From the NCBI GenBank assembly GCA_949358305.1, contig OX442318.1:4078501-4142500 (forward strand): DNA of 64,000 nt. The letters are read 5' to 3'. The notes beneath the pieces are model-generated. The model was not told the origin of the DNA. It did not search any database and saw only the letters and a program-made list of their open reading frames with translations. A program made the translations under genes and the position numbers. Positions 13,401-23,700 of the stretch are shown in pieces. This DNA comes from Strigamia acuminata. Lineage: Eukaryota > Arthropoda > Chilopoda > Geophilomorpha > Linotaeniidae. How positions within the stretch are numbered: position 1 is the first letter of the stretch; every line of letters starts with the position of its first letter.

Positions 13401-13739
13401 CCCCTTACGGTTGGCTTCCATCACTACTTCATTTTTGTCAGTGAGTATCAATGCCTTTTGTTTTGTAAACAGTACCTGGCAGCCGCTATCTACTATCTTC
13501 GGGACAGACAGCAAATGTGTCTTCAACTTGGGCACATACAAAACATTTTGCAGTTTGATGCCCGCACGTGCAGTCCGTATCTCCATATTACCTTTGCCAT
13601 CAGCTTGTAATTGGTTCCCAATGCCTGCGGTGCTAATCTGCTGAATCCCTTCATCAAATTGCCGGAACTTGCTTCTGTCCGACGTCATGTGGCTAGACGT
13701 GCCGGAGTCTAACAGCCATTCAAATAATCTAACAGCCAT
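10446..13739 (-). CDS. pol: Copia-1 pol: protease, integrase, reverse transcriptase, RNase H
   Basis: Open frame of 1097 codons. Protease active site DSGTSS at residues 11-16. Integrase: zinc region around H137/H142 and C170/C173, catalytic D201, D264 and E300 (DD35E spacing). A charged linker follows, with an AT-hook-like KRGRPKG at 508-514. Reverse transcriptase: VKTAYLHG near 700 and YVDD at 783-786. RNase H: YADASW and SATESE motifs in the last 200 residues, then KALTGPKL. The stop is at 10446, some 70 bp before the polypurine tract. The upstream part joins gag in a different frame because of the 20-bp duplication at 13707-13747, so this frame is cut off from gag rather than starting naturally at its ATG. 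No internal stop. Normal function would be copying and inserting the element. Confidence 0.9.
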   Translation of the reverse strand: MAVRLFEWLLDSGTSSHMTSDRSKFRQFDEGIQQISTAGIGNQLQADGKGNMEIRTARAGIKLQNVLYVPKLKTHLLSVPKIVDSGCQVLFTKQKALILTDKNEVVMEANRKGDCFVLKEGPKHAEQANVVTQDNWHQRLAHVNFKTLMQMSKQSIVRGLNMKFEIPNTCEACIKGKTTAKPFTAVQGKQSSQIFELLHLDLVGPIDPPTYSDGSYVLTIVDDTSRKIFVNILQTKGQTSEVFQSFVTQQEVQTGLRLKRVRSDNGGEFIASSLAAFFKMKGVKHEFTTAYAAQSNGISERANRTIMEAARTMLTASQLPKKFWGEAVHAAVHARNHCMTSVHGLSPEEKWTNRKPSVDHLKRFGCVAHVLKPKFQQTKLGSKTRKGIFVGYSIQRKAYRIFIPEKERIMEVRDVRFEEDKLGFGLLLRNKEEDGVELNIGPPLEHKENVPAYQETDDENGDDESFGSAPDFIASSSEEQEQDESELEDYEESESSSAPEEEVSQKPKRGRPKGTTKEVLRQRKQTISENQAGPSGLRRSKRAEEERKRKLSEPNPATTPGLRRSKRKKGYKGPKPQHTAYRAEIIVPSSYKEAMSTPQRAQWEQAMNEEMGSMAKHKVWEEVDLPKGAKPIKSIWVYRVKTDKHGKNPLYKARLVAAGYAQRPGTDYHETYAPVIRMETLRMLINIGAKMGIEIEQDDVKTAYLHGKLEETIYMLAPQGYTTHGKGKVCHLLKSIYGLKQSGRCWFKKMRKELLKLGFKQSLCDPCLFLLRKNKDFIYLGLYVDDTVTLSSTPEFKKQVMAQLSKKIELVHLGELTFILGLEVNQSKKGIFLSQHKYIRKILQKYGLTDCNAAVTPLDPNQNLDIYEDSPKVDARFYQEMVGSMMYLATGTRPDVSYAVSALSQYNKDPRAMHLQAIKRVFRYIKGTADQGLFYRKKVGEVHCYADASWDTSSDAKSFTGYVIKHGDSLLNWKSTKQRTVALSATESELNAIAEALQELIWTEFLLLELCGKTMDTQNKVIYNDNSGAIQILEGATQRMRTKLMNRRFHFTKEELQRNGIKIKHIASERMQADFLTKALTGPKLQKCLEDLKLLNN

Positions 13740-14635
13740 TCAAATGAGATATTTGTCGTCTCAATTTCTTCTTTCTGGGCGACATGAAAAACGAAATGAA
13801 ATTCCGGCTCGTCCGTGGCGACAGCAACTGTTTCCTTTTTGACGCTGCCTCGCCCTCGTCCGGCTTGCTTTGACTTCGTGTCGTCACTGCGATTCTTCTC
13901 GCCTTTCGGTCGCCAACAATCACGGGCATAGTGGCCTGGTTTGTCACAATTAAAACATTTAAAGTTTCCCTTTTTCTTGGCTTTGTATGCACTTTCGGAT
14001 GCATTTTCTCTACCGCCATCATGATTACTTCTGCGTAATTCGCGTTCTTCGTGCTTGAGTTGTGCACGGACCTCGTCCAATGTTAACGTCTTATTTGCAC
14101 TCAAAGCCTTCTTAGTTACGTTGTATTCTGTTTTCAGCCCGTGCAATATGTACGACGACATTTCTCGATCACTAAGAATCTTGCCCAACTCAGCGCTTTT
14201 ATTTGCTATCGCCTCTGCCCGATCCATATAAGTGTCGATATCCTCCGACTTCATCATGCGCAACTGCGCCAACTCGAAGGTGCAATCAATCTTCTGATCC
14301 TCTATGCGACCGGCCATGTGGGTTTCTATCTTTTTCCATAGCTCTTTTGCGATTTCCTCGCGACTGTATCGCATGGCTTGCTGCGTCGAAAGAGTTAACG
14401 CTATAACTGCTAATGCCTGCGCGTTTTTCTCGTCCCACGCTTGCCACTTGACTAAATCATCAGCATAACCGGGCGGTCCTACTACTGGTTTGGCAGGACT
14501 ATCATTAACAATTGCGTCTTCCCATATTTTCTTGACGCGCAAAATAGCTCGTACTTTCATTCGCCACAGAAAGTAATTGCTGTTCGTGAGTTTTTCCACT
14601 GTTGCGACGTTGCCTATGCCTGTGTCCGTCGCCAT
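13709..14635 (-). CDS. gag: Copia-1 gag, reading into protease out of frame
   Basis: The frame is open from 14704, but the ATG at 14635 (context AAAATGGCG, first residues MATDTGIGN) is the likelier start, just downstream of the leader. It has the Copia gag fold (UBN2/DUF4219-like, LTNSNYFLWRMK near the N-terminus) and one zinc knuckle C-x2-C-x4-H-x4-C (FNCDKPGHYARDC). It ends prematurely within the protease active-site segment: after EWLLD the frame reads YLNGC and stops at 13709, because a 20-bp unit (tctaacagccattcaaataa on the plus strand) is duplicated. A polyprotein in one frame is usual for this family, so this is a frame-breaking lesion. Confidence 0.85.
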   Translation of the reverse strand: MATDTGIGNVATVEKLTNSNYFLWRMKVRAILRVKKIWEDAIVNDSPAKPVVGPPGYADDLVKWQAWDEKNAQALAVIALTLSTQQAMRYSREEIAKELWKKIETHMAGRIEDQKIDCTFELAQLRMMKSEDIDTYMDRAEAIANKSAELGKILSDREMSSYILHGLKTEYNVTKKALSANKTLTLDEVRAQLKHEERELRRSNHDGGRENASESAYKAKKKGNFKCFNCDKPGHYARDCWRPKGEKNRSDDTKSKQAGRGRGSVKKETVAVATDEPEFHFVFHVAQKEEIETTNISFEWLLDYLNGC

Positions 14636-15104
14636 TTTGGAAATAACCTTTAATTTGAACAGGCGAATCAACAAACTTATTTGATAATAATTACGACTCA
14701 ACACTTATCTGCTCTTGTGCCAAATTAATCCAGGCACAAGAAATTATCGCGAATGCTCCACGTTGCTATTTCTGCTTTTCCGTCCGTATTTATTCACCGC
14801 CGAAAGCTGCACGTCGCTCGTACGGCACTTAGCGTTGCCGAGTCATTTTCTATTCCTCGCCGTTGACCGTAATGGCTGCGCCGTCCCGTCGTCGGTCACG
14901 GTTACGATACGTTCGCGTTTGCAAGTCGTATTGAATCCAATTCAGCGTGTACCGCAGGGCAGCACAACCATCCTCTGCTACCAATGTTGAGGATGTCGAC
15001 GAGAAATAATGCAGTTTAATTGTTTAAACTAAATAAAGACGGTTTATTAGACCTGCGACTTGACTTGTTCGCAAGGTCAAACTTCAAAAGCAATAATACA
15101 CACT

Positions 15105-15835
15105 AGGCGCATTCGAAAAGTAATTTGCACTAAACGACCAGTGCAACTGGTAGTGTAAATTTCAAGTTAAACGACCCAATTTTCGAGTTTCAAAATAAAT
15201 TTCTGTGTAAAATTCAGTAGTGTAAATTCAAGTGTAAATATTAAATTAGTCCAAATAATAACCATAGTCATTATTGTTGTTGTTTACTCTAAAAAAAAAA
15301 CAGGAGATTATAAAAACATGATTATAAAATGTAAATTTATTTTAATTATTTGTATTATTAATATTTATTTCCGAACGGGAATCGGCTGAACATCCGCCTC
15401 AATCGCACAAATGCGGCCGAACACCGGCCGCATTAGATCGCACAAACGCGGCCGAACGTCGGCCGAACGTCGGCCGCATTCGATTGTACAAATGCGGCCG
15501 AACGTCGGTCGGACGTCGGCCGTATTCGATCGTACAAATGCGGTCGAACATCGGCCGCATTCGATCGCAAGAATGCGGCTAATACCTGCTAAAAAATTGG
15601 TCTTGCGATCGACATCGTTCCAACCGATCTAACGAAAATCCAAGATGGCTGCCAGCAAGACCCGATTTCAACGAGAAAACTCGTTGCACGGAGATTTTAA
15701 ACGGAAACGTGGCGTACAGGCCGTTTCCGTTTAACCAGTTTACACGACATTTACACGAATTAATTCGTGTAAATGTCGTGTGAAAACGAGTGTAAACACG
15801 TTTACACTCGTTTTAATGACTTTTCGAATGCGCCT
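15105..15835. mobile_element. 731-bp MITE nested in the Copia-1 5' LTR
   Basis: Perfect 17-bp terminal inverted repeats AGGCGCATTCGAAAAGT. Flanked by the 3-bp direct repeat ACT (15102-15104 and 15836-15838); the other LTR shows the empty site acacactacgtc. A 3-bp duplication suggests a PIF/Harbinger-like mobiliser, but ACT is not the usual TWA. The middle (about 15395-15575) is an array of GC-rich palindromic units built from CGGCCGAACGTCGGCCGCATTCGAT. No transposase. It must be younger than the Copia insertion. Confidence 0.85.
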
Positions 15836-17305
15836 ACTACGTCAGTAGGCAGTACAAATCTTTATGCCATCTGACGTGCAAGAACGAATCACAATGTTAT
15901 AAATGAAATACACTATTATGTTCACGGCAAAATATCTATTCAACAGAATTCTATCTTGGACTACAAATACACCCAATGCAAACAAGCAGAGATAAATTAC
16001 ATAAAACAAGGTTTTTACATTAAGCTTGCTAATGGTTTGCATTTTGGTTGTCGTTGGTGTTTGAAGTTTTCTAACATAAGTTTTAATCTGTCTAAAATAC
16101 TTTTTGTGATTGGTGGGCTTTACGTTGTGCCATTTTGCAACATCCCAAATCAAGTTGATGATGGAAAGTAGAGAGAGTCCCAACCAAAGGCCCAGATTTC
16201 CACCAAAGTCAGCTAGGAGACTGATGAAATCATAGATCAAGCGTTCTTTCAAAACTGTCATGTGATCGTCACGTAAGAATAAAGCTACTGAAGATAAACC
16301 ATTATCTGTCTGTTCTAATTCAAGTAGCGGGTCAGTCTCATCAATTACACAACTTCTTGTAGCATCAGAATGGTTGCAGGGCTCAAGGAGACGTCCATTG
16401 GAATATCTTGGTCTGAAGGAAAGCCTATTCAAAAAGTGAAAGCTCGGAATATTAAGTATTTAAAAACTTTAAAATTACACACCCGCTATTGATGCAATAT
16501 TTGTTAATTCACTTACCAGCATTTATTTTTGTTCAAAAAACTTTCTATGCATTTTTTACCGCATACGATGTACTCCGTTTTATCTACACAAGGGTTCTTT
16601 TTTGTGTTTATGAACTGATTCTGCAACAAATCATAATTTCGTTTTTCAGACAAATTTTAGTGTTATTGTTAGTTGTCACCAGTAATTTAAAAGATGTTAT
16701 GAACATTATAATGAAAACATTTGGAGATGCGCCATTGCTGCCAGTGACACACAAATCAAAAGTTGATTGTTGTGCATTTGCACAATGACAGTGTTTGGTC
16801 TATTGTTTCATTTCAATACATGTCAAGTGAAGATATGCGTTTAGCGGTGGTTTAGGAGTCAAAGTAACAGGTACTCTAAAACTAAACTTTACCATTCTAA
16901 GATGTAATCCAATTTTTGCTCTCGTTGCTGAAGTGAGGGCGAATGCATATTGCAAATCCAGTGGATATGTTATTCCTATCTAAAATTAAACTCAATAATT
17001 TCAACTGTAATGTCTGACTGAAAGCATGGAAATTTGCTGTATTGCATTATACAGGGTGTTTCACTAAAGTGCTTGGAGTAATATATTTCAGTCACTAAAA
17101 ACTATCACATCTTCATGAAAACAATCTGAAATATTCTACTGCAAATACTTTAGTGAAAACAATCTGTGATAGTTTTTTTATTGAGTGAAATATTCTACTG
17201 TAAATACTTTAGTGAAATACCCTGCATAGGGAAGCTGCGTTAAATGTGTGCCAAGACAGAAAAGCAGAAGTAATTAAATACTATTCAGAAGTAAAGATTA
17301 ATGTA

Positions 17306-17559
17306 CAGGGTGTTCTAAAAGTCTGTACCCCTCCAAATATTTCCTGAGCAATTGCATCTAGGCCAATTTTGATGAAGCGATCGTATAGTAAGTTGGGTGA
17401 GAGCAATCCAATGACGTCATCAAATTTGACCTTGAAGGTCATTTTCAAGGTCATTCACTTGCTAACTTCTAAACCAATCAGGTTAGAGCAAAAAAGTCAA
17501 TTACAAAGATGTAGAGCACCATCAAATTAGTACTATCCAATTTATCTTAGAACACCCTG
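17306..17559. mobile_element. Mariner-like MITE in gene F intron 3
   Basis: Inverted ends CAGGGTGTTCTAAAAGTCTG / CTTAGAACACCCTG flanked by TA on both sides. 254 bp, no open frame. Absent from the same intron of copies A and E, so it entered after copy F split off. Confidence 0.75.
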
Positions 17560-17582
17560 TATTTGTTAAGGTTTTGCATTGC

Positions 17583-17909
17583 ATTGTCTGACGTATAGTC
17601 TTTACCCTGGCTGTCTGGGGACTGGTTATTCTTGTGTGGGACGCATACTCACGTAAATATGACAAAAGACTCTAGATTGTTGGGTTTTTGGCCTTTAATC
17701 CGTTGTCTAGGGGTTTGAGACTCCCATCTATCACGCCACACCGATCCGTTATACACAGGGAGTAATCCCCAAGGATGACGTGGCCGGTTAAACATAACAT
17801 TCTGCACACCACTGGGTCATACCACTCCGCGAGGAGGGATGACCTTAGGGCCGATGAACGGAATGTGGCTGTGACACTGATCACCCGTGAGTGGCCAAGC
17901 GGTCACAAT
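17583..17909 (+). repeat. SINE-like repeat (shortened) in gene F intron 3
   Basis: Same family and same intron position as 533-1030 and 23779-24352, with an internal deletion of the CT-rich part. It ends with the box-A-like TGGCCAAGCGGTCAC. Confidence 0.55.
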
Positions 17910-19298
17910 TGGTTAAAGGTCACTCTACATGCCGTGTGCTAGTGGTTATTTCAAAGTTAGCATTGGTTTATAGTTATATGCTAATGAATAATTGGTAACA
18001 CATTACCAGAACTTCTGCCTGTATCTTAATTGCATCTTTACAGCAAAAAAGTAAAAAACTTTGGGATTTACAAGTGTTAGCGATTGTCCTGTCATCAATT
18101 CTGGTACTTTTATCACAATACCAAATTTTTTATAAATTTCAGAGCCACGTAATGTCAGTCCAGCTACAATTATATCAAAATTAACGAAAAATTAAATCTT
18201 TTTTAGACTCACCTTTCAAATTTTATAGACTCACTTTTGAATCTGGAACAAGTCCCCCGTGGATGTTTTTCTTGTATTACAGTCGCAGCCAATGGTAAAA
18301 ATTTCTGCAATTACAAAACAGGGAAAGACAGACATGAAACTATCATATGTAAACTAAGCTTATGTATTAAGGCTAGGGGTTCTCAAACTTTTTAGCATTG
18401 CAACCTATTTTTAAGAAAGGTGATCCTACAAAATTCATTACTTTGGGGTATTACAATAGCTACAAAACTTCCATTTTTGGGAGTTTTGGCTGGTTTTCGT
18501 AAGTTTTTGGAGAATCGTGGGTGATTTTTGTGAAGATTATACAGGATGTTGTAGCTTTTGCAGCCTGTGTTGTCTTGCAACCAGCTGCAGGCAGTAGGTT
18601 GGAATTGGAATTGGCAAAAATTAAAAAAAAAAATTGAATAAAAAGAATTTGGGAATTAAAATTTTGGGCGACAAAGTGATTGAACACCGTTGCGCCCCAC
18701 TAAAAATCAGCTCGCGCCCCACGAGTGAGACGAGCCCCACAGTTTGAGAAACTCTGGTGTAGACTATTTGAGAATATTTTGATGCTAGACTTCTGTTACA
18801 TCTTTTAATTAGAAACTTACCTGGAGTTGATGCCTGTCATCGAGCATGAATATCTTTTGAACAATATTGAAACTGTAGTTTAAATTCCACAATTTAGTAA
18901 GATCAACACCGTCTTTTTTTATAAGTCTATCCAATGGGTTCACAGAATCTGTCTGTGTTGCTTCCATTCCAGGTAACTGATAGCAATCCCATCCATACTT
19001 ATTTAGTGCCACGCATGCTTGGACATCAGGAAAGTTAAAAGCTTCAATCTTTTCTTCAGTGACATCAACAGTTGTCGGGGTTGTCAGATAATAAGAAATG
19101 CGGTCGTACATTTGGTAAGAATAGATGAGAATGCAGATGACGACTAGAAGAGCCCAAAAAACGCGAAATAGAATATTGCGTTTCTTATCGATCATTGGGT
19201 GAAATTCTTGAGGAAATGCGCTTCTTTGGTCTTCTTCTGCCATTAAATGTTTTATGGTTGCGCGAAGTCTTTTTCTCATTCGAAGCGTAGCCATTACA

Positions 19299-20059
19299 CT
19301 GTATAAAATATTATTCTTATTAGATTTTTTAGATTATTCTTAGATTTCCCAGTAGTAAATTTGTTTCCAGTCCAGCCCTGATGCAGCGTATTCTGTGTAG
19401 CCCGGACATAGCACCATCCGGAGGTCCCGATTTACATTAAGCTCTATTTAGGTTAGGTAAGCACCTAATCCTGAGTATCTAGATCTATTTGATCAGGATT
19501 CTCAGTTCTCTTCAATTTTGTTAATAAGAAATTATACTTATCTCAATGCTTAGCTTGCCAAACTTAGTCACGTATTGTGGATTGAAAAGTAACTATTGCG
19601 CGTGGCGCCTTAATGTCTAATGTCTAACGTTTTCTCACTGACAGTTTTCACAGAAATAACTATTTTCGTTATTTCTGGTGTCAGGTGGTTATTTCTGGTG
19701 TCAGATGTGACAGTCGTTTCCTGCAGTTAATTGTACCTTAGCTGCTTTGCTAATGGTTTATTTAAGCATTGAATAATATATAACTACAGACACAACTCAA
19801 ATGATTGTCAACAGGAGAAATTACACTTTTATGTTAGTTGAATTATTAAACTTGGATATCAAGCTCAAGTTTCCAATAAAAGTAATTTAGAAACAGTAAC
19901 ATTGTAAACATTAGAAATATTTCTTTAAGACAAGTGAAATTCAAATACGTGCTATAATGTGGCAGTTAGACATTATTGTGAAGTTAGAATAATTATTTCC
20001 AAGCAGTATTTCTACTTTATTTTGTTTGACAAATAAAAAATTATAATTACACACGAAAT
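19299..20059. other. Short intergenic gap between genes E and F
   Basis: Holds the promoter-proximal region of gene F and the 3' side of E. Visible: a small direct repeat of ggttatttctggtgtcag at 19665-19706, and a minus-strand AATAAA at about 20014 that could end gene E transcripts. No other gene seen. Confidence 0.4.
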
Positions 20060-20775
20060 GTACTTGTGTCAACACTTCCTTTTGGAGGTCACCACAGTTG
20101 TTCAAACAGCTGCCTAAAATATGCATTTAGACTGGTTTAATGGCGATAAATTAGATTGAATGATTTTTGGAATATTTTAGTTTTAATTACTTTTTGATGG
20201 TAACAATTGAAGTGATGAGGCTCTAAAATACACTTCAGATTTTCTTGTAGCAACTTTTTTAATGCTATCATCCATGTGCACACATGAGGCGATTTGAACC
20301 ACAATCTTATAAACATTCATGCAACTGAAAGCATCACACAGTTTTGTAAACAAAGTATGTACTGTAGATACACCCAATTCTGTATTTGTATGGTACTTGT
20401 AGATACGTTCCAGAACAAAACGTGTAGAAAAATAATTGTATAAAACAAAGAAGCTGCTTTCAAAACGTTGTGTTATAGGTATTTGTTCGTGTTTTTGTTT
20501 TGTCATGATAAAAGATACAAAAATAAACATGCAACCACCAAAAACACTTACAACATGACTTTTTAAGTACACCTTACTATAAAACTAACCATTGGGCGAA
20601 GTCTCTTTCGGATTCTAAGATTAGCCATTACAATTTTAGAAGTAATTTAGAAACTATAACATTGTAAACATCATTTAAAATAATTTATGCTCAATTCAAA
20701 CACGTGCTGTAAAGTGACGGTTGTGCAAAAGCTATTCTGGACTTAAAGTAATTATTATCAAGCAGTATTTCTACT

Positions 20776-23700
20776 CTATTTTGTTAGGATAAATAACACT
20801 TTACAATTACAAACGAAATGTATTGCGGCGAGTACAGAAAGGCCAAGCGTGAAGCTAACGGCATTGCCAATTTCAGAAACCAATGCAACGAATGAATACT
20901 GAAGATTCTCAGCAAAAGTTTCTATTTTATTTGTAGGAAAAACAAATATCACTACTGTTGATCCCTCATAAAACGTAGCATAACTGTAGTCGCTCATTTT
21001 ATAGAATGGTTGTTTACAAGGTCGAATGCACATACATTCCTTTTCGACATCGGTATTTGTATGCATTTCATAGTACAGTGTTCGAACTGCTTTGGCTGTC
21101 TCTGGAGAGTCACAGAAAGGTACGTCTTTCTTAACAGCAAACGGCATACTATTGTATAAATAAAAGGAGGTATTTTTTACTGCAAAGTTTCTGTTAATAT
21201 CTCACAATAAATTACCTGCACAATTGTTTGCTTTTTATCTTATTGTCAAAGCATCGGTTCTTACAGTTGTAATAGTTTGTTAAATTTTTGTTGCACGGTT
21301 TACGAATGGTGTTGAGATATTGTATCTAAACCAAGAAATGTGCTTTAACAAACAGTCGAGGCTCGTTATAATGAACAACCACAAGGGACCCGAAAAATCG
21401 GCTCGTTGTAACGAAAGTTTGTTTTATCAAAATTTTTTAACGTGCTGTTTTATGCCCAACCAACCATGCCATTTTTAAGTATATGTTATAAAAAACAATG
21501 CGTTATAACGAGGATCAACTGTATTCTAGAGGAGCAAATCGCTCTGAAGTGATTACTACAATACTGCCCATCAATTGTTCCATTATATTGGGCGTTCAGT
21601 TAGTTTGCAATAATCACGAGACCAATATACTGGATTTTTAAACAATTAAATATGCAACTGATGCATGCTGAATAATTATAGAGCAAATATACATTTTGTC
21701 TAGTAAGTAAAGCAGTAGTGGTCATTGATGATGGATGTACTCCATTTAAATTGTATGAAAACTCAGGATTTTCAACTGGGGTGATATAAACCTAAAATTG
21801 AAAATATTATACTAAAAAAATGGAAAAAACATTTGCGTATACTCACATTTGTAAAGTCTGGTTTACATTTGTGTTGTATTTCCTGGACAACGTCAATGAA
21901 TATGGTGTATAATCGGTATTTTATTGGACCTGTTTGTGTTTGTATGGGTTGTTAACCTTCTTATTTGTTTGTTTCAGAAGTTTAATAAATACCGAAGGAA
22001 TGCTTAACACACATTCCGTTGGGATTTGGCAGACTCCTGAAGGTTCGAACGTCAAATAGTATTCCGGGAAATGGATTCTGAAAATTTAAGGTGCGTTCAG
22101 ACTTGAGATTAAATTGTTATTGCATTTCACTTGCTGTTAATTGGATGATGTCAGGTGGTATTGGTTTCACAAAAGATATATTCCAAAGAGTAGTTACAGT
22201 GAATCCTTTCCAGTTGACAAGATCCAACAAATCTACATTGCATTTTGAAGTCTTCTGTTTCTGCTGTTTGAAATATTTGGCTTTCGCAATCAGAAGTCTT
22301 GGATTTTGCGGCCCTGAACAGATGATAATGTTTGGAAAAGTCACATTAGCCGGGTCTTCTATCGATACAGTTTTTTGGATCGGTTCACTCATATATAATT
22401 GAATTCTATCTTGGACTACAAATACGCCCAATGCAAACAAGCCAAGATAAATTAAATAAAATAAGATTTTTACATTCAGCTTGCTGATGATTTGCATTTT
22501 GGTTGTCAATGGTGTTTGAGTTTTTCTAACATACGTTTTAATCTTTCTAGTAAGCATTTTGTGATTGGTGGGCTTTACGTTGTGCCATTTTGCAACATCC
22601 CAAATCAAGTTGAGGAAGGAAAGTAGAGAGAGTCCCAACCAAAGACCTAGATTTCCACCAAAGTCAGCTAGGAGACTGATGAAATCATAGATCAAGCGTT
22701 CTTTCAAAACTGTCTTGTGATCGTCACGTAAGAATAAAGCAGTTGAAGATAAACCATTGTCTGTCTGTTCTAATTCAAGCAGCGGGTCAATCTCATCAAT
22801 TACACAGCTTCTTGTACAACCACAATCAACGTGAGGCGTTGGTCCCATAATATTGTGCGTGTTTTCTTTATACATTTCTAATGTAGCATCAGAATGGTTG
22901 CAGGGTTCAAGGAGACGTCCATTGGAATATCTTGGTCTGAAGGAAAGCCTATTCGAAAAGTGAAGGGTCGGAATATTAAGTATTTCAAAACTTTAAAATT
23001 ACACACTTGCTATTGATGCAATATTTGTTAATTCACTTACCTGCATTCATTTTTGTCCAAAAAACTTTCTATGCATTTTTTACCGCATTCGATGTACTGC
23101 GTTTTATCTACACAAGGGTTATTCTTTGTGTTTATGACCTGAATCTGCAACAAATCATAATTTCTATTTTCTGATAAACTTTACTATTGTTGTTAGTTGC
23201 CACCAGTAATTTAAAAGATGTTATAAACAGATTAACGAAAACATTTGAAGATGCGCCATTGCTGCCAGTGACAGAGAAATCAAAAGTTGATTGTTGCACA
23301 ATGACAGTGTTTGGTTTATTGTTTCATTTCAATACATTTCAAGTGAAGATGTGCGTTTAGTGGTGGTTTATGAGTCATTTAAAGTAACATTACTCTAAAA
23401 CTAAACCGTACCATTTTAAGATGTAATCCAATTTTTGCTCTCGTTGCTGAAGTGAGGGCGAATGCATATTGCAAATCCAGTGGATATGTTATTCCTACCT
23501 AAAATTAAACTTAATAATTTCAACTGTAATATCTGACTGAAAGCATGGAAATTTGCTGTATTGCATTAAACATGGTGTTTCACTAAAGTGTTTGAAGTAG
23601 AATATTTCAGTCAGTAAAAAACTATCATAAATTCATGAAAACAATCTTACTGAAATATTCTACTGCAAATACTTTAGTGAAATACTCTGCATAGGGAAGC

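Larger units (their letters stand above)
10141..15945 (-). mobile_element. Copia (Ty1/copia) LTR retrotransposon 1, inserted in gene F
   Basis: Element with 227-bp LTRs beginning TGTTGAGG and ending TTCAACA: 10141-10367 (its 3' LTR) and 14985-15945 (5' LTR, enlarged by a nested MITE). By reading, the two LTRs look identical outside the nested insert, so insertion was recent. Target duplication gaatt on both sides. The primer-binding site next to the 5' LTR (14968-14984) pairs with the 3' end of initiator methionine tRNA (strand complement ...atcctctgctacca). A polypurine tract ATCGGAGGAGA lies at 10368-10378. Gene order gag, protease, integrase, reverse transcriptase, RNase H is that of Copia. 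A 20-bp tandem duplication at the protease breaks gag-pol. Confidence 0.95.
8421..19294 (-). pseudogene. DEG/ENaC two-unit channel gene, copy F, interrupted by a Copia element
   Basis: All eleven exons are recognisable: 18821-19298 (ATG 19294), 18235-18304, 18072-18163, 16893-16979, 16517-16620, fusion exon 15951-16424 plus 9870-10140, then 9728-9812, 9588-9670, 9435-9533, 8861-8970 and 8421-8793. Apart from two lesions every exon is open with proper splice sites. Lesion 1: a 5.8-kb Copia inserted in the fusion exon, just after TM1 of unit 2, with 5-bp target duplication gaatt (10136-10140 and 15946-15950). Lesion 2: relative to copy E, a 69-nt in-frame deletion in the same exon removes 23 residues, including two cysteines of the CGCTRSC motif before TM2. 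Filter motifs GLS remain in both units (LWLGLSLLS; TLGLSVL). The fusion exon ends in a GC donor (ATA|gcaagt at 9868-9869). Exon 2 has a duplicated donor 26 bp apart. Unless the element is absent in some alleles, the product stops shortly inside the LTR. Confidence 0.85.

Noticed and set aside
20776-21147. 123-codon frame starting MPFAVKK as a separate small membrane protein gene (also at 8421, 34882, 42730, 51109 and 56781)
   Set aside because: The ATG lies 1 base inside a splice acceptor in each copy, and the reading phase (2) matches the preceding exon; it is the last exon of the two-unit channel.
22117-22948. Fusion exon as an assembly or sequencing join of two genes
   Set aside because: The same join, with the same flanking phases, is present in six diverged copies (A-F), which an assembly error would not give.
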